Notes: generated from the letters alone by a model not told the origin. A stretch of DNA of 64,000 nt from Blumeriella jaapii (GCA_009599575.1 VWND01000012.1:310001-374000), one strand, 5' to 3'; counted from the stretch's first letter, positions 48,400 through 59,565 are shown. Translations and numbers: made by a program.

Positions 48400-50520
48400 C
48401 AAATATACAAAAATCGGCGATCGTTTAATATTAACGTTTTAAAATAGAGTTTTTAAAGCTTTCAAAACGAAAAATATTATTTGACTTTTGAAATTAATAA
48501 TTTTTTTTAACTAAAAAACTAGCGGAAATAATATTAATAATAAAATCTGAAACGAACGCTACGTTGTTAAAAATCATATTCCAGGGCTTTTTATTTTTTT
48601 TGCGAAAAGTTTTTTTTATCAAACGATTTCTTTTTCCGACGATTGGAAAACTTTGTATATTTGCATAAACGCTGTTGGTAAAATTAACAACTTTTTTATA
48701 AAATCTTTCGATGAAAAAGTTTTTGTCGTTTATTAAATAAGTTTTAGAGCAATTGTTAAAAAGAATGCTTTTATTTAAAAAATAATACTAATTAGGTTTT
48801 AAAGCTAAAATGTTAATTCCGAAATGCTTTTTAATCGTATTAAAATAAAAAAAATAAAAAGTTGCGGTAAAAAACTTTTTCTGGTCGTTTTTAAAAATTA
48901 ATTTTAAAATCTGTTTTGGCTTAATTGTTAGGATTTTAAAAATTTTGTTAATTGCGATTATTTAAATACTTTTTTTATTTAAAGCTTTTAGAGCTTTTTT
49001 ATGATTGAAAAACAGCTCTTTTCGCATTTCAGCGATCTTCTGCCTGTTTAAAAAATTGAAAAAAGTCTTTTTTTTACGACGATCATTTATTATATATAAA
49101 AGCTTTTTACAATCGGTTGGAGAATAAAAATAGCGTTTCTTGGAAATGTCGCATAAGTAATTATATTTTTTTTCTTTTTTCTTTTTGTTTTTTCCTTTTT
49201 TTTTTCTACGACTTTTCGAAGTATTATTGTTTTTAAAATCGAAAAAGAAAATAGCGAAAACTCCGACTTTTCGGCCTGAATTATCGAATCTTCGGTTGTT
49301 TTTAAAAAAAGAAATTATAAAGCTTAGTTCGATTAAAGTTTTTTTTATAAAAAGGCCGGCAAATTCGTTTTTTAAATACTTAGTTTTTTTGCCGTTCGCT
49401 TATTATAAATTAATATATGCGGCGATTGCGTTAAAAAAATCGATAGCAGCGTAACGGCTATTTATATTAAAAATCTTGTATTCGACAGCTATTTTATAAG
49501 CGGTTTGCTATTTTTTCATTTATTCGGTTATATTTATCTTTCCGCTGTACGCTTTGCGAAAAATATTCTTATAATCAAATTTGACGAAGCTAACTACGAA
49601 AAAGTATGCAGAGGCAATATTTTTTTTTAAAATACGAACGAATGCTTAAAGTAATTTTTGCTTTTTTTTATAATATAAATTTTTAATTTTCCGCATATTT
49701 TTATTTATCAACGAATCTTTCTGCAAATTAGTATGGAAAATGGCGTACGCTTTTTTATTATTAATAGCGTTGATTTTCGATTAAGTAATTGCAGAGTTTA
49801 TTAAATTGGTTTTTATAATTGAAAAAACTTAATCGAGCAATTTTTAATAAGCAATAACGTACTCCTGCCATTTTTTAAGTTTTTTTAAATAGTTTTTAAA
49901 AAGATAATCGATTTTATTTTTTAAATCGTCGAAAATTAAATTGGCTGATCGAAGCCTGTCGAAAAAGTTATCAGTCGTAACGGCGGCCTTTTTTGCCTCG
50001 GTTATACTATTGTATTCGGCGCATTTTCGATCGTAATCTGCTTAGCGCTTTTTGTTTTTTTTTAATTAATAAATTAGTAAAAAAATTGTTTTTATGGTCG
50101 TTTATTAATAAAGGAGCGAAATGAAAGGTCAGGATCGGTATAATCGAGAAAAAAAATCTCTGATCGGTAAAATTTGTAAGCTTTTAGCCAAAAGATTTAC
50201 GATTTTGGGTCGTAAAAAAAAACCTTTTTTTTTGTAAAAGCCGATATGTTATTTTCGTTGTGAAGGATCGATTGATTTAGTTGAAAAAAATAGAAAAATA
50301 AAAATAAAATTTGTAAATTAAAAAAATCGAAGAATTAATACTTTCCGCACTTTTAATAATTTTTTATCGATTCGTAGCTTTTTGCTAAATGAAAAAAACT
50401 TTGCAAAATATAATCTTTCACGAATATTTTTTAACAATTCGAATAAATTGACCGGTAAAAGCTTTTAACGAGTTTTTTAGCGTATGCATTGCAAAAAGAA
50501 GTTTATTAATTGGCTCCGGG
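48400..50520 (-). pseudogene. E4 gag and protease remnant
   Basis: Minus-strand sequence between the 5' LTR and the pre-integrase region, where Copia gag and protease belong. Frames are short and RIP-damaged; I can place no CCHC knuckle or protease triad. Assigned by position only. Plus-strand open stretches here (for example 49,185-49,454) look incidental. Confidence 0.5.
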
Positions 50521-50529
50521 ACTTATAAC

Positions 50530-50831
50530 TGTCGTATATAATTAAATAATCGGTAGGAACTTTCACCGAAGGCTAAAACGAATAAATTGTATGTAATAAA
50601 ATATTATTTGTATTATTTTAAGTCTGATTGGCGAGCTTTCCGCAGAAAACGGAAGGTTCGGGCTCGCTTAGTTAATCGCTCGGAAAAACTAGTCTTCGAG
50701 AAGGCTTGTTATTACGTGACTACGAGCCTTTCCAAGCTCCAGGAACATTTAACTATTGAAAGCGTACAGGAAGAATGAATCTGGAACAAAAGAAATAAAA
50801 GAAAATAAAGGAATGTAAATATAGCGCAACA
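50530..50831 (-). repeat. E4 5' LTR
   Basis: 302 bp, tgtcgtat ... gcgcaaca, followed by TSD gtttt. Pairs with 35,276-35,577. Confidence 0.92.
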
Positions 50832-51543
50832 GTTTTTTAATAGCGTGCTTTGTAATTTTTACTATTATTTAGCTTAAACTTAAAATTCGAAACGCGTTTT
50901 ATACGAATTAGTCGAAAGTCAGCAAATAAATAAAAATCATAGCGTTTAAAAAACGCGCTAAAATTTTGGCTATTAAAAAGAAATTTAAAAAAAATTCGCG
51001 AAAAGCGTGGAAATTAATTTACAGCGTTTATTAATTGAAATAAAACGTTGCGAAAAAAAAAACTGCAAATTCGCGATTAGTCAAAACACGTTTGATAAAT
51101 TCTACCAAACGCTTTAATTAAAAGGTCTGTCGCAATCGTATAATTTTTAAAAGTTATCGTTTACGCTTTTGCGTTTTTTTCAGCTGGTTTTGTAAAAGTC
51201 TTAGCTAAACGCTTTTAACGCTAAGCTGCAAAAAAAATGGCAAGCGAAATGGTCGGCGCTCTGCCTTTTCTTTTGTTTTTTTTTTCTCGAAGAAAAGACT
51301 GTTTTTTTAAAAAAAAGCTTTTAAGAAAAGTTGCTTTTTCGCTGATTAAAAAAAAAATCAAAATATAATAACAGAAGCTAAAAAGCTTTGCTAAAAAGAG
51401 AATCGTTAAACAAAAGCCATTTTTCGCGAAATGCGGAAATAGGCCTTTTTACGACCGGTCGATCATTTTAGTATAACCCGTGAAAAATTCGAAAAGAAAA
51501 ATAATTTACGCCGTCGCCAGCGTAAAAAAAAAGTTATTAATAA
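50832..51543 (-). mobile_element. E2 copy 2, gag and leader (right piece)
   Basis: Continues the homology to E2 copy 1 (about 24,371-25,085) directly after the E4 TSD copy gtttt (50,832-50,836). Includes the leader beside the 5' LTR. Confidence 0.82.
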
Positions 51544-51810
51544 TATAACGATTTAATTAATCGGAAAGCTAAGAAATCAATTAATTAGTCGCCGTATTTA
51601 CATAATATAAAAAACGAGCCTTTGGTTTTATAACAAAAATATTTATTTAAAATCAATAATTGCAGAAGGCAGAAATGCTAAAAAGAAGATGTCTTATATA
51701 CATAAATAGTTTTTACAATTAATAAAAGACCCATCAGAAGACCAGGGAGCTTGCAGCTACACGCAGTTGCTGGGATGATACGAGAGGTGGCAAAAAAGTG
51801 AGTCGTTACA
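51544..51810 (-). repeat. E2 copy 2, first 5' LTR
   Basis: 267 bp LTR of the E2 family. It has only one copy of the 28-bp motif that is doubled in the 293-bp LTRs of copy 1. Ends tataacga and tcgttaca. Confidence 0.85.
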
Positions 51811-51942
51811 AAAGCCATATTTCGCAAAATACGAAAATAAACCTTTTTACGACCGGTCGATTATTTTGGTATAACCCGTAAGAAATCCGAGGGAAAAAAT
51901 AGTATTACGCCGTCGTTAACGTAAAAAAAAAGTTGTTAATAA

Positions 51943-52207
51943 TATAACGATTTAATTAATCGAAGAACTAAAGAATCAGTTAATTAATCGCCGTATTTGT
52001 ATAATATAAAAAACGAGCTTTTAGTTTTATAACAAAAATATTTATTTAAAATCAACAATTGCAAAAAGCAAAAGTTACAAAAAAAAAGCCTTATATATAT
52101 AAATAATCTCTATAATTGATAGAAGACCCATCAGAAGACCAGAAAGCTTGCAATTATACCTAGTTGCTGAAGTGACACGAGAAGTGGCAAAGAAGTGAGT
52201 CGTCACA
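51943..52207 (-). repeat. E2 copy 2, second 5' LTR
   Basis: 265 bp, ends tataacga and tcgtcaca, single 28-bp motif. It marks the boundary of the transposon block. Confidence 0.85.
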
Positions 52208-52388
52208 AAAAGCAAACGTTAGCATGCAACCTTAGCTAAAAATCGATTATCGAATCCCGAAGCAAGCCCGACCTAGCAGTCCTCGGGATATAATCAGAAA
52301 GATTCTTCGTATTTTTATAAATTCCTAAGATTCAGTCCTACGAATAAATGCATTTCTGCTCCCTGGTTTTTGACCTCTGACTGTGACA

Positions 52389-52416
52389 CAGCCCTCCGAC
52401 TGGTTAGATCGTCACA
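52389..52416 (-). repeat. 28-bp remnant of an E2 LTR end
   Basis: cagccctccgactggttaga followed by tcgtcaca is the reverse complement of the first 28 bases of the E2 LTR (12,460-12,487), with two transition differences beyond the terminal variant. It lies in non-repetitive flank 180 bp outside the block. Confidence 0.6.
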
Positions 52417-52485
52417 GCTTTTGCTTATACCCCGGAAAAAAACACATTTTGCGTTTATTTTTCCAAAAAGCATCGATACTAATAT

Positions 52486-52508
52486 CTTCGACTGGTTAGA
52501 TCGTCACA
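52486..52508 (-). repeat. Second short E2 LTR-end remnant
   Basis: cttcgactggttagatcgtcaca, again the terminal bases of the E2 LTR in minus orientation, 69 bp after the first remnant. Confidence 0.55.
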
Positions 52509-53059
52509 AAGTTCTTGCCGCGAGTAACTGGCTTCCAAATTCTTGTTCCGAGCCAACTTTGTTGATAAAAGAGGCATGTAAAAAAGCGTACGCAAAAAAG
52601 TGACAAAGGAAAAAAAGGATTGATCTCGGTCAATTGTTTTTGTGTTTCTCGCTCGGAAAATCGGGCATTGTTTACCTTCGACTAAGTAACTGCTTAATAT
52701 TGCGGTCAGTCCATTTTGTAATCTACAACATTGTGTTTCTGGCCAAATCGATGTTCATGGAATTAACTGCTTGTCAAAACCGTACAAGCAAGTTACTCGA
52801 ATGGTAATACTGAATTTGCTGCTGAGCTTTTGAATTGCGTAGAAATAAGCGAGATATAATAGACTAGAGGACTACTGTGGGATGAAAAGCTTAATGTGAT
52901 TTTGGATCATTTGTTGAGAAAACAATGTGATACGTATCCCGTAAACCAGCTGAAATCTCTTGACAAATCACTTTTTTCATAGACGACACGCTTGGAAAAA
53001 AAAACTTAAATCCTCGGCCCTTAATCCAAGCCTGATCCATTGCGCTGCTAACTCGCCTC

Positions 53060-55233
53060 TCACTTGATCAACTCTAGGTTCGGATCTAGCATAATCAGCA
53101 TCAAGCGCGTAGTAGATTGTGAAGTTTAGGAGTGCGGGACTTACACTTCTTTTTTGCTTCTTCCTCGTCGAGAAGAGCGGTGGAAGAGGGGATTGCGATC
53201 GAAATGATTTCCGCGATAGATGGCACGCCGTCTTGGTCTAGAACGAAAAGCATCCATGGGCCAGGGATAAGGATGCCAGGATCAGTAGGTAGAAGTACTC
53301 GGTAGGCATTGCCAAGCCACATGCGGTGCAGAGTAAGAGGCACGCGTCTTTGATCAGTATTCACTGTGTGCGTGGTGCTGCCCAGGCGGACCAGTGATGC
53401 GCTAGCGATTCGGTCTGAAGTCGCAAAGGTGAGGACATCGCCCATGGAGACGCGCTTTTTGGGTCTGACAACAAAGCGCGGTCGAGGACGCAGCTCGCCT
53501 TGCGCGGTCAGGAGATATGGTGGAGTAAAAATCTGGCCGTCGTAGTGGTTGGCGGAGCAGTTACCACAAAGACCACCGCCGGCGGTCAGGACACGCGCGT
53601 CAGGCATCAGGAGGGAGATGTGGTGGTAGACTCGGGCGAAGTTGCCCTGCTGCATCTGCGTAAAGGTGTTGGTAGCTGGGTCGTATAGCTCGGGAACGAA
53701 TTGGACATTCTCTTCGTTGAAGGCCACGCCGAACTGCTGGCCTCCGACGATGAAAACCTTGCCGTCAGGCAGAACAGTGGCAGAGTGAAAAACACGCTCC
53801 GAGTGCATCTTCCCATTCTCACCGGCGAGTTCGACCTTGGGCATCTCGCCGGGCTCACCCAACGTGATGAGATGGGCATTGGCCGTAGACCAGGACATCT
53901 CATAGTCAGGGGAACCGCCGACCGTGAGAATCTTGCCCTTGACAGCATCGAACATAACGGCACTGCCAGACATCGAATCCCCGTCGTCCATGCGCTTCCC
54001 GGCCGCCTTGACATCGCCAGAGCCAGCAGCGTAGTACCAGTTCATGGCCACACTGGGGCCGGCCTGGAAGATGGTCAGGTTCTTCCATCCGAAAAGCCAG
54101 CCGTGGTTGTCCGCTCGCCAGGCGCCCTCCATATCATCCGTCAACATGGGCGCGACTTTGGCCCTAGGGAGGGTGGTCCATGTTCTATCAGCAGGATTGT
54201 AGATCTCGCCATCTTTGGCCACGTTGGAGCCGCCGGCCCATGAGCCACCGATCACGAAGACACGTCCGTCGGAGAGGGTGGTCGTCGACTGGTATCCGCG
54301 TCGAACATGCATCACAGGCCCTTTAGACCATTCCTCCTTCTCGCCATCGTACAGACTTGTCACTATAGCATCGTTCCCTCCTGAGACAATCAACATGCCG
54401 GTGCCGTCAATGGCGGTACCTGGACAGAACATGTCGTGGTTCGTGTTGGCTACCATTCGCTGAGCAATGGCGTTGGTAAGGGGATCCCACTGTGTCATGG
54501 CCGTCTGGCCACCAGGCGTGGAGTGGAACTGGTCCGAAGCCCACGATGACCAGAGGACGAGCTTGCCAGTGATTTCGTTGGCCCCTGAGACGGGGATAAC
54601 GGGGAAGTCGACTGTTGGGCCCCAGGCCCCTTTGGCGGGATCTTGCGGGATGGTGTACGTGGTTGCGTAGATGTTGAGCTCAGAGATGCCAACCCAGAAC
54701 GGTTTTTCGCTCCGGGTCGTGAGCTTGAGATACCGGGCTGGGATAGGGGCAAAAACAGACATGCGTTGCCGGGTGGTATTGGGCCAAATGCCGTATGCTA
54801 AGGGGCCTTGCCATTCCTTCCTATCTGTGCTGACGTGAACCTCATGTTGAGTGATCACCCCATCGAAGCCGCTGCTGATAGAAGGCAGCACGACTACGGC
54901 ATTCATGGAGTGCGGGAGCTTCAAGTCGACAACGATGCTGTGCTCTTTTCCTGTCTCGCTACGCCAGTCCGTGGTGTTCTTGCCATCGATGAGCTGGCTG
55001 CATTCGTGTTCACCATAGCTGCTACTACACGACAGGCTCCAATGCTCGCGAGGAACCCGGAAACCGTTCAGGGGCGGGGACTCGTTGGTGAAAGATGGTT
55101 TCCACTCCGGGACATCATCGTGATAGGCATAGCCAGAGACTCGCTCGCCTTTCATGGCATGTTGATAGTAGTGGCCCGAGGCATTCGCGCTCACGCCGGC
55201 TCCAAGGAGCAGTTGAAGGTAGCGAAGCTTCAT
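53060..55233 (-). CDS. Galactose oxidase-like copper radical oxidase, secreted
   Basis: Oxidises primary alcohols or aldehydes with O2, releasing H2O2, outside the cell. I start at the ATG at 55,233 (residue 74 of the longer open frame) because it is followed by a signal peptide (MKLRYLQLLLGAGVSANA) and has a good context (caccccaATG). An F5/8-type C (discoidin/CBM32-like) domain spans about residues 50-195, then a seven-bladed kelch propeller and a C-terminal DUF1929/E-set domain. All copper ligands and the cofactor are present: Cys in DMFCPG, Tyr in RRGYQST, the stacking Trp in GSWAGG, Tyr-His in RVYHHIS, and His in TTHTVNTDQRR. A 59-bp intron near the end (53,086-53,144, GTAAGT...CTAG) gives a C-terminus KKYPNLELIK and a 704-residue protein; without it the frame stops at 53,101. 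Substrate cannot be fixed from sequence. Confidence 0.92.
53086..53144 (-). other. Predicted intron near oxidase C-terminus
   Basis: Minus strand GTAAGT donor, CTGAT branch-like site 12 bp before the end, CTAG acceptor, 59 bp. Splicing swaps a basic tail for YPNLELIK and a TGA at 53,060-53,062. Confidence 0.7.
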
Positions 55234-56337
55234 TGGGGTGCTTTGTCGTTCTTTCTTCTTGGTGTGAAAAGAGGTAGGCCAGAGCAATGCAAAGAGGGAG
55301 TGAGCTGCTGTCGAGTCGTATCCAGCGCAGCCAGTTGAAGGGGGCAAGTCGAAGGGGGCAAGTTGAAGGGGGCACCGAGTAGAGATAGAGAGAGCCGTCT
55401 TCGAGGAAAGGCGTCTTCGTCTCAAGCAGCGAGGCTCATGCGGACCTGTCATCGGCGTACATGTGATGATTTATATCGCCGTCACACCTCAACGACGTCA
55501 ACACAAGCTGCAGCAAGAACACTATCCGGACACGTCGGCGCCCCTAAGCTCGCCCTCTGTCACCCCAGCCGTCAAGGTCTTGCCTCTTGAAGCAGCAGTT
55601 CGATATCGACTGGGCTGAAGTCATTCGAGGTCGCCATTGGTCCAGACATGCTGGATTCGTTCAGCGCGAGAGATCGTGCCACCCATCTTACCTGATCCAG
55701 AAGAAGTATTGAACGCCAGCCGCAACGCTGTCACACTCGACCAGTACTGTATACCTTGGTTGACGCCGCTGCCGCCGATCGACAGATCGCCGAGATGTTG
55801 TAACGTGCGGGCGAGTGCAGCTGAGATGCGGCTCGAAGATGGCTCCCGCCAGCCTTCGGGACGAATAATCAATTGTCCGAGCCCTCCGTCGCCGTTGTGC
55901 TCGCTAACTTTGTTGACTTAGTGCGGGCCGAGCACAGCAGCGACGCGGCCCATTCGATCTATCAAGTATCAACTTTTTTCTCCTTGCATGACTGAGCGAC
56001 ACGTCGTCGTCGCACTGGTACGACCAGGAGCGTCGTCCACGACATCCAAAACTCAAATTATACACCAATCACTTACTAGAGAATGAAGGCTGATGGTCTC
56101 CCGTCCATGCCGAGCCGCGGGGCTCATCACAACGCTCGCAGCTCTTGCTCTCATACGATTGCCCCCACTCGAGTCCACGGCTGTAGAGAATCAATGGTTG
56201 TAGGTTAGCGGGCGTAGATTCATCGACATTCTGATAAGATGGGGAGAATTCCCAGCAAGCGACCCGCGTGCCATCGAGCGTGATCGCAATACCTCTTCTA
56301 TCACCACTTCTCCTACGCGCCCGACCCGAACCTCGTC
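55234..56337. promoter_or_regulatory. Divergent intergenic region, oxidase and DyP
   Basis: 1.1 kb between two divergent start codons, so it must hold both promoters and 5' UTRs. A CCAAT motif occurs at about 56,063 (acaccaatcac), some 270 bp before the DyP start. Pyrimidine/purine-rich tracts lie near 55,370-55,395 before the oxidase start. No convincing TATA box and no coding gene were seen; open frames here (for example 55,621-55,872) lack any family match. Confidence 0.5.
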
Positions 56338-58320
56338 ATGGCCTCTGTGATTCGCAAGACGAATATTCAGGGCGACATCTGGTGCTCCCTCCCCTTGACT
56401 CATGCGAGAGGCTCTCGCGTTTGCTAACCAACGCCCCAGGCCCGGTCTGCCCAAGAGGTTCCAAACCTTCTTGTTCTTCCGCATCAGGAAGCCCGACCAA
56501 TTCAAGTTGCAGCTCAAGGCGTTTGTGCCCGAGATCACGACGGCCGAGACCGCTTGGACATGGAAGAGTATGCGGCAGAAGGAAAAGCTGCAATACCCCA
56601 AGGGCAAGCGGCCTAGCGACCTGCTCCCCAAGACGGGAGTCAACATCTCTTTCTCTTCCACTGGGCTGACCGCGGTAAGCCGCCAAATCAGACATTCGTC
56701 ATGCAAATTGATGCCGGTGAAATGCTAATCCCTGACCCCCACAGATGGGCAAGTTCGTCTTGGACGAAGCCACGGTCAAGAAGGATCGGGAGATGGCTGC
56801 CATCTTCAGAAAGCAACAGCTGCGTGGGGGCCTGTTCTCAATCGGCATGTTCACAGATCTCGTGTACGAGGGCTGGGATAATCCCGATGAGTTGCGCGAG
56901 CAATTCAAGCCCCAGGGCGAGAAGAAACAGCGACTCATCGATGGGGTTATCTCGGTGACGTCCACCTTCGAGAGGGATATGATCGAGAAGGTCCAACGGG
57001 TGAAGGAACACTTCCTCAAGGAGTCTGATGTCGACAATGACACTTACGTCCTGAGCAACGATCCTTCCATTGAGTTCCCGTTGATTCGCGTGGGCAATTC
57101 GCTCCCCGGGAGTAAAGAACAGTGGGCACTCCTTGCTCCTGGTCGTGGTGGTTGTCGCGAGCTAACATTTCTCTCTAGCTTTGGATACAACGATGGCATC
57201 AGTCAGCCGAAAATCGAGGGTCTTGATGACTTACCCAAGGGCCGGGAGCCTAAAGCCGTCAAGCCGGGGTAAGAGATGCTTCTAAACTCCCCATCTAACT
57301 TTCTAGACTGACATGTTCTTTTGTGGGTTGCTAGAATGATCCTCTCAGGTCACGAGGGCGACCAGATGAATCAGCCGGAATGGGCAACAGATGGGAGCTT
57401 TATGGTTTTCCGGGATTTGCAGCAACTTGTTCCCGAGTTTGAAAAGTTAGACCTCTTCACCTGCGTGTGGTGGGTGGAAGATACTGACACGGCGTCTCAT
57501 CAGGTTTCTGGAGGACAACGCCCACAAAGCACCATCCGCCACAAGCTGCAAGGACCCGAAAGAGAAACTGGCCGCATGTCTCATGGGCCGATGGAGAAAT
57601 GGTATGCTTTCGACCATTCTCTCATTGAGCTTTTCTCTGGTTTTCTTGTTGGAGTGCTCACCAACGAATTCTACCGCCAGGAACTCCCATGGACCTCAGT
57701 CCGCATGACGACAAGGCAGAGGACCCAACTTATCATGGGACAAATGACTTTGATTACCACCCTATAGAAAAGCATGACAGGTGCCCCTTGGGAAGCCACA
57801 TCATGAAAATGCGCCCTAGGGGCCATCTGGAGAACGACCATGCGGTTATCATTCGCCGCGGCATCTCATATGGCCCGAGGGTGACACCTGAGGAGCACGC
57901 CGCGCACAAATCAGACGAGACGAAAGAGCGCGGGCTCAACTTCGTCTGCTATCAGAGTGATATTCGCAACGGTTCACCTTTTTGACCAGTCGTAAGTGCC
58001 TTTCCATCCTCCGAACCCCTCAGCGCATAATCTAACGATCTCCAGGCTGGGCCAGCAACCATCAATTCCCCGACAACAAGACTAGCTTCGTCGGCGAGCA
58101 TGGCCCGGGTATCGACGCCATCGTGGGCCAGCGCCTCGCCCACCATCCTCCTCGCTCTCTCGCACTACCGGATGGAAAACATCCTAGCGAGGAGCGCGTC
58201 ATCCTTGACAGCTGGGTCATTCATCGCGGCGGCGAGTATTTCTTCACGCCGTCCATCGACGCGCTACAGAACTACCTCACTGGGGAACATGACTACCCTA
58301 AATTGAAAGCGCTTTCTTGA
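56338..58320 (+). CDS. DyP-type haem peroxidase (possible frameshift)
   Basis: Dye-decolorising peroxidase, using H2O2 to oxidise dyes, phenolics or other substrates through a b-type haem. Eight exons by splice signals and motif continuity: 56,338-56,381, 56,440-56,674, 56,745-57,121, 57,179-57,268, 57,335-57,445, 57,504-57,601, 57,681-57,991, 58,046-58,320. Motifs: N-terminal NIQGDIW-PGLPKRF, the GxxDG distal motif (HFGYNDGISQP) rebuilt across the third intron, GHEGD, DGSFMVFRDLQQLVPEF, the haem-ligand region CPLGSHIMKMRPR, the distal Arg in VIIRRGISYGP, and C-terminal GGEYFFTPSID. No signal peptide at this start. The frame closes at TGA 57,983 unless one base is restored near 57,971-57,974, or a weak GTTCAC donor at 57,972 is used, which removes about seven conserved residues. 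Corrected length about 513 residues, normal for fungal DyP. Confidence 0.85.
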
Positions 58321-59565
58321 AGGCGGAAGCATGTAGGGTGTGCTAAATGAGACAGAAGGGTCTTTTCAAGCTTCTGAATGAGTTTGTCGATCGAAGCTTT
58401 TAGCGAGCTCGGCCCACCCTTTTACTTTTATGATTCTTTTGACTACAAGAGATTCTACGAGGCACGCCGAAGCCCGTAAAATTCTGTGAAGGTCTCTATG
58501 TAACTTCTCGAAAAGTGCTCAAGTCTAGTTCTCCAGCAAGCAAATCATTCCAAACTCAAACCACCTGATGTTCTTTCTTTGCAAGTAAAATTTTCTGCCC
58601 TTGATGATGGCGTTCATTGAAGAAGCATCTCAACCGAATCAAGTGAGCATTGAATTGTGAATCAGTTGATTATTTTCTGCGTATAGATGACATATAATGA
58701 GGCTAAAAATCTTACCACTGTGTGATGTTGTCGACGCTAATTAGGGACCCGCAAAATGTCGGTACCTTCTACTTATTTACTTTTTTAGAAACTAGCGAGA
58801 AAAACAAATGCAGCCAGACTAGTAGCGCAGCGAATGATTTTCTACCCCCACTGTTTGTACAGATGCGGCCAGGTGGACCTAAATATTTGTTTCACTCGAT
58901 CCAGCGTAGCAGAACCAGGTCTCACTCATCACAGAATAGAAGAACCAGGCGGTGAGTGTAAACATTGGCTAGGTTTGTGTCTCTGTAAAATAGCTCGAAT
59001 AGGCCGGAAAGCATCTACTATCCTGTCGCCAGGCTTTGAAGCTAGGCGGCGGCGGGGAATGGGGGATATCGAGGATTCGAGGTTTCGAGGATCCGACGCG
59101 TCAGCAGCAGAGGCATGGCAACAGGGAATGCTGTAAGAAACCAGATCATGTACATACGGTATCGACAGCTGGAAGTGCATGCGTGCATTTGCGATTACAG
59201 GTAGCAGGTACTTGGTACGTCTATGAATCAACCAGACCATCACCCCCACCCTAACAAAAAAAAGTTACAGTACATGTCTGCACAGGCAGGGGGATCTCAA
59301 ACCAGTCAAATCAGCGTGGATTCCGCTCGAGCAGGTTTCCTACTTCGTGATCTTCAAAGCCGTAGAGCCGCGATTTGGGCCATTAGGAGGAGGGGCTAGT
59401 GGTATGTATGTAGGAAACTCTGACTGCCGCCACGAATGGTGCTGCTGATAGTCAACGTGACGCTATCGACGTCGGGATTTTTTTCCAAAATTTCGCTGTT
59501 GCATAAGAAGTCTCGCCATCACAGAAACCAAGCACTCTCTTGTTGGAACCACTCGTGCACCAAAC
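58321..59565. other. Intergenic region, no gene seen
   Basis: 1.2 kb between DyP and the HAD gene, somewhat AT-rich in its middle (58,550-58,800). Short frames on both strands have no recognisable motif or codon pattern. It should hold the DyP 3' UTR and the HAD promoter. Confidence 0.55.

Larger units (their letters stand above)
35276..50831 (-). mobile_element. E4: Ty1/Copia retrotransposon, split by E5
   Basis: 15,556 bp between outer LTR ends, about 8.2 kb once E5 is removed. LTRs of 302 bp (35,276-35,577 and 50,530-50,831; tgtcg ... gcgcaaca) and perfect TSD gtttt (35,271-35,275 and 50,832-50,836). On the minus strand the order is gag, pre-integrase, integrase, [E5], RT, RNase H; integrase before RT is diagnostic of Ty1/Copia. 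A further 1.5 kb lies between RNase H and the 3' LTR and reads on the opposite strand. It is inserted in gag of E2 copy 2. Confidence 0.92.
1..52207. other. AT-rich RIP-mutated transposon block
   Basis: The whole stretch consists of LTR-retrotransposon copies nested in one another. Cytosine survives mostly in CpG (tcg, acg, gcg contexts), while CpA and TpG are scarce and TpA is abundant. Coding frames are interrupted mainly by TAA and TAG, which C-to-T and G-to-A changes produce from CAA, CAG and TGG. This is the known signature of repeat-induced point mutation in Pezizomycotina. No host gene, tRNA or rRNA was recognised. The right edge is the end of an LTR at 52,207, after which base composition returns to normal. 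It could be an AT-isochore, a pericentromeric or a subtelomeric block; the sequence does not say which. Confidence 0.93.
51413..52207. repeat. Tandem duplication of LTR plus leader
   Basis: Unit 1 (51,413-51,810) and unit 2 (51,811-52,207) each hold about 131 bp of E2 leader followed by one LTR. They align along their full 397-398 bp with mostly transition differences. The leader of unit 2 (51,811-51,942) repeats 51,413-51,543. Confidence 0.85.
52208..53059. other. Transition zone, no gene seen
   Basis: Base composition rises from the AT-rich block to normal. Apart from the two LTR-end remnants I see no coding sequence. It would include the 3' UTR and terminator of the oxidase gene on the minus strand. 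Confidence 0.6.

Noticed and set aside
1..52207. Mitochondrial or plasmid DNA because of extreme AT content
   Set aside because: It holds many nuclear-type LTR elements with TSDs, retains CpG selectively, and passes into nuclear genes with spliceosomal introns.
53701..54243. 180-codon plus-strand frame
   Set aside because: Shadow of the oxidase kelch domain on the opposite strand; no motif of its own.
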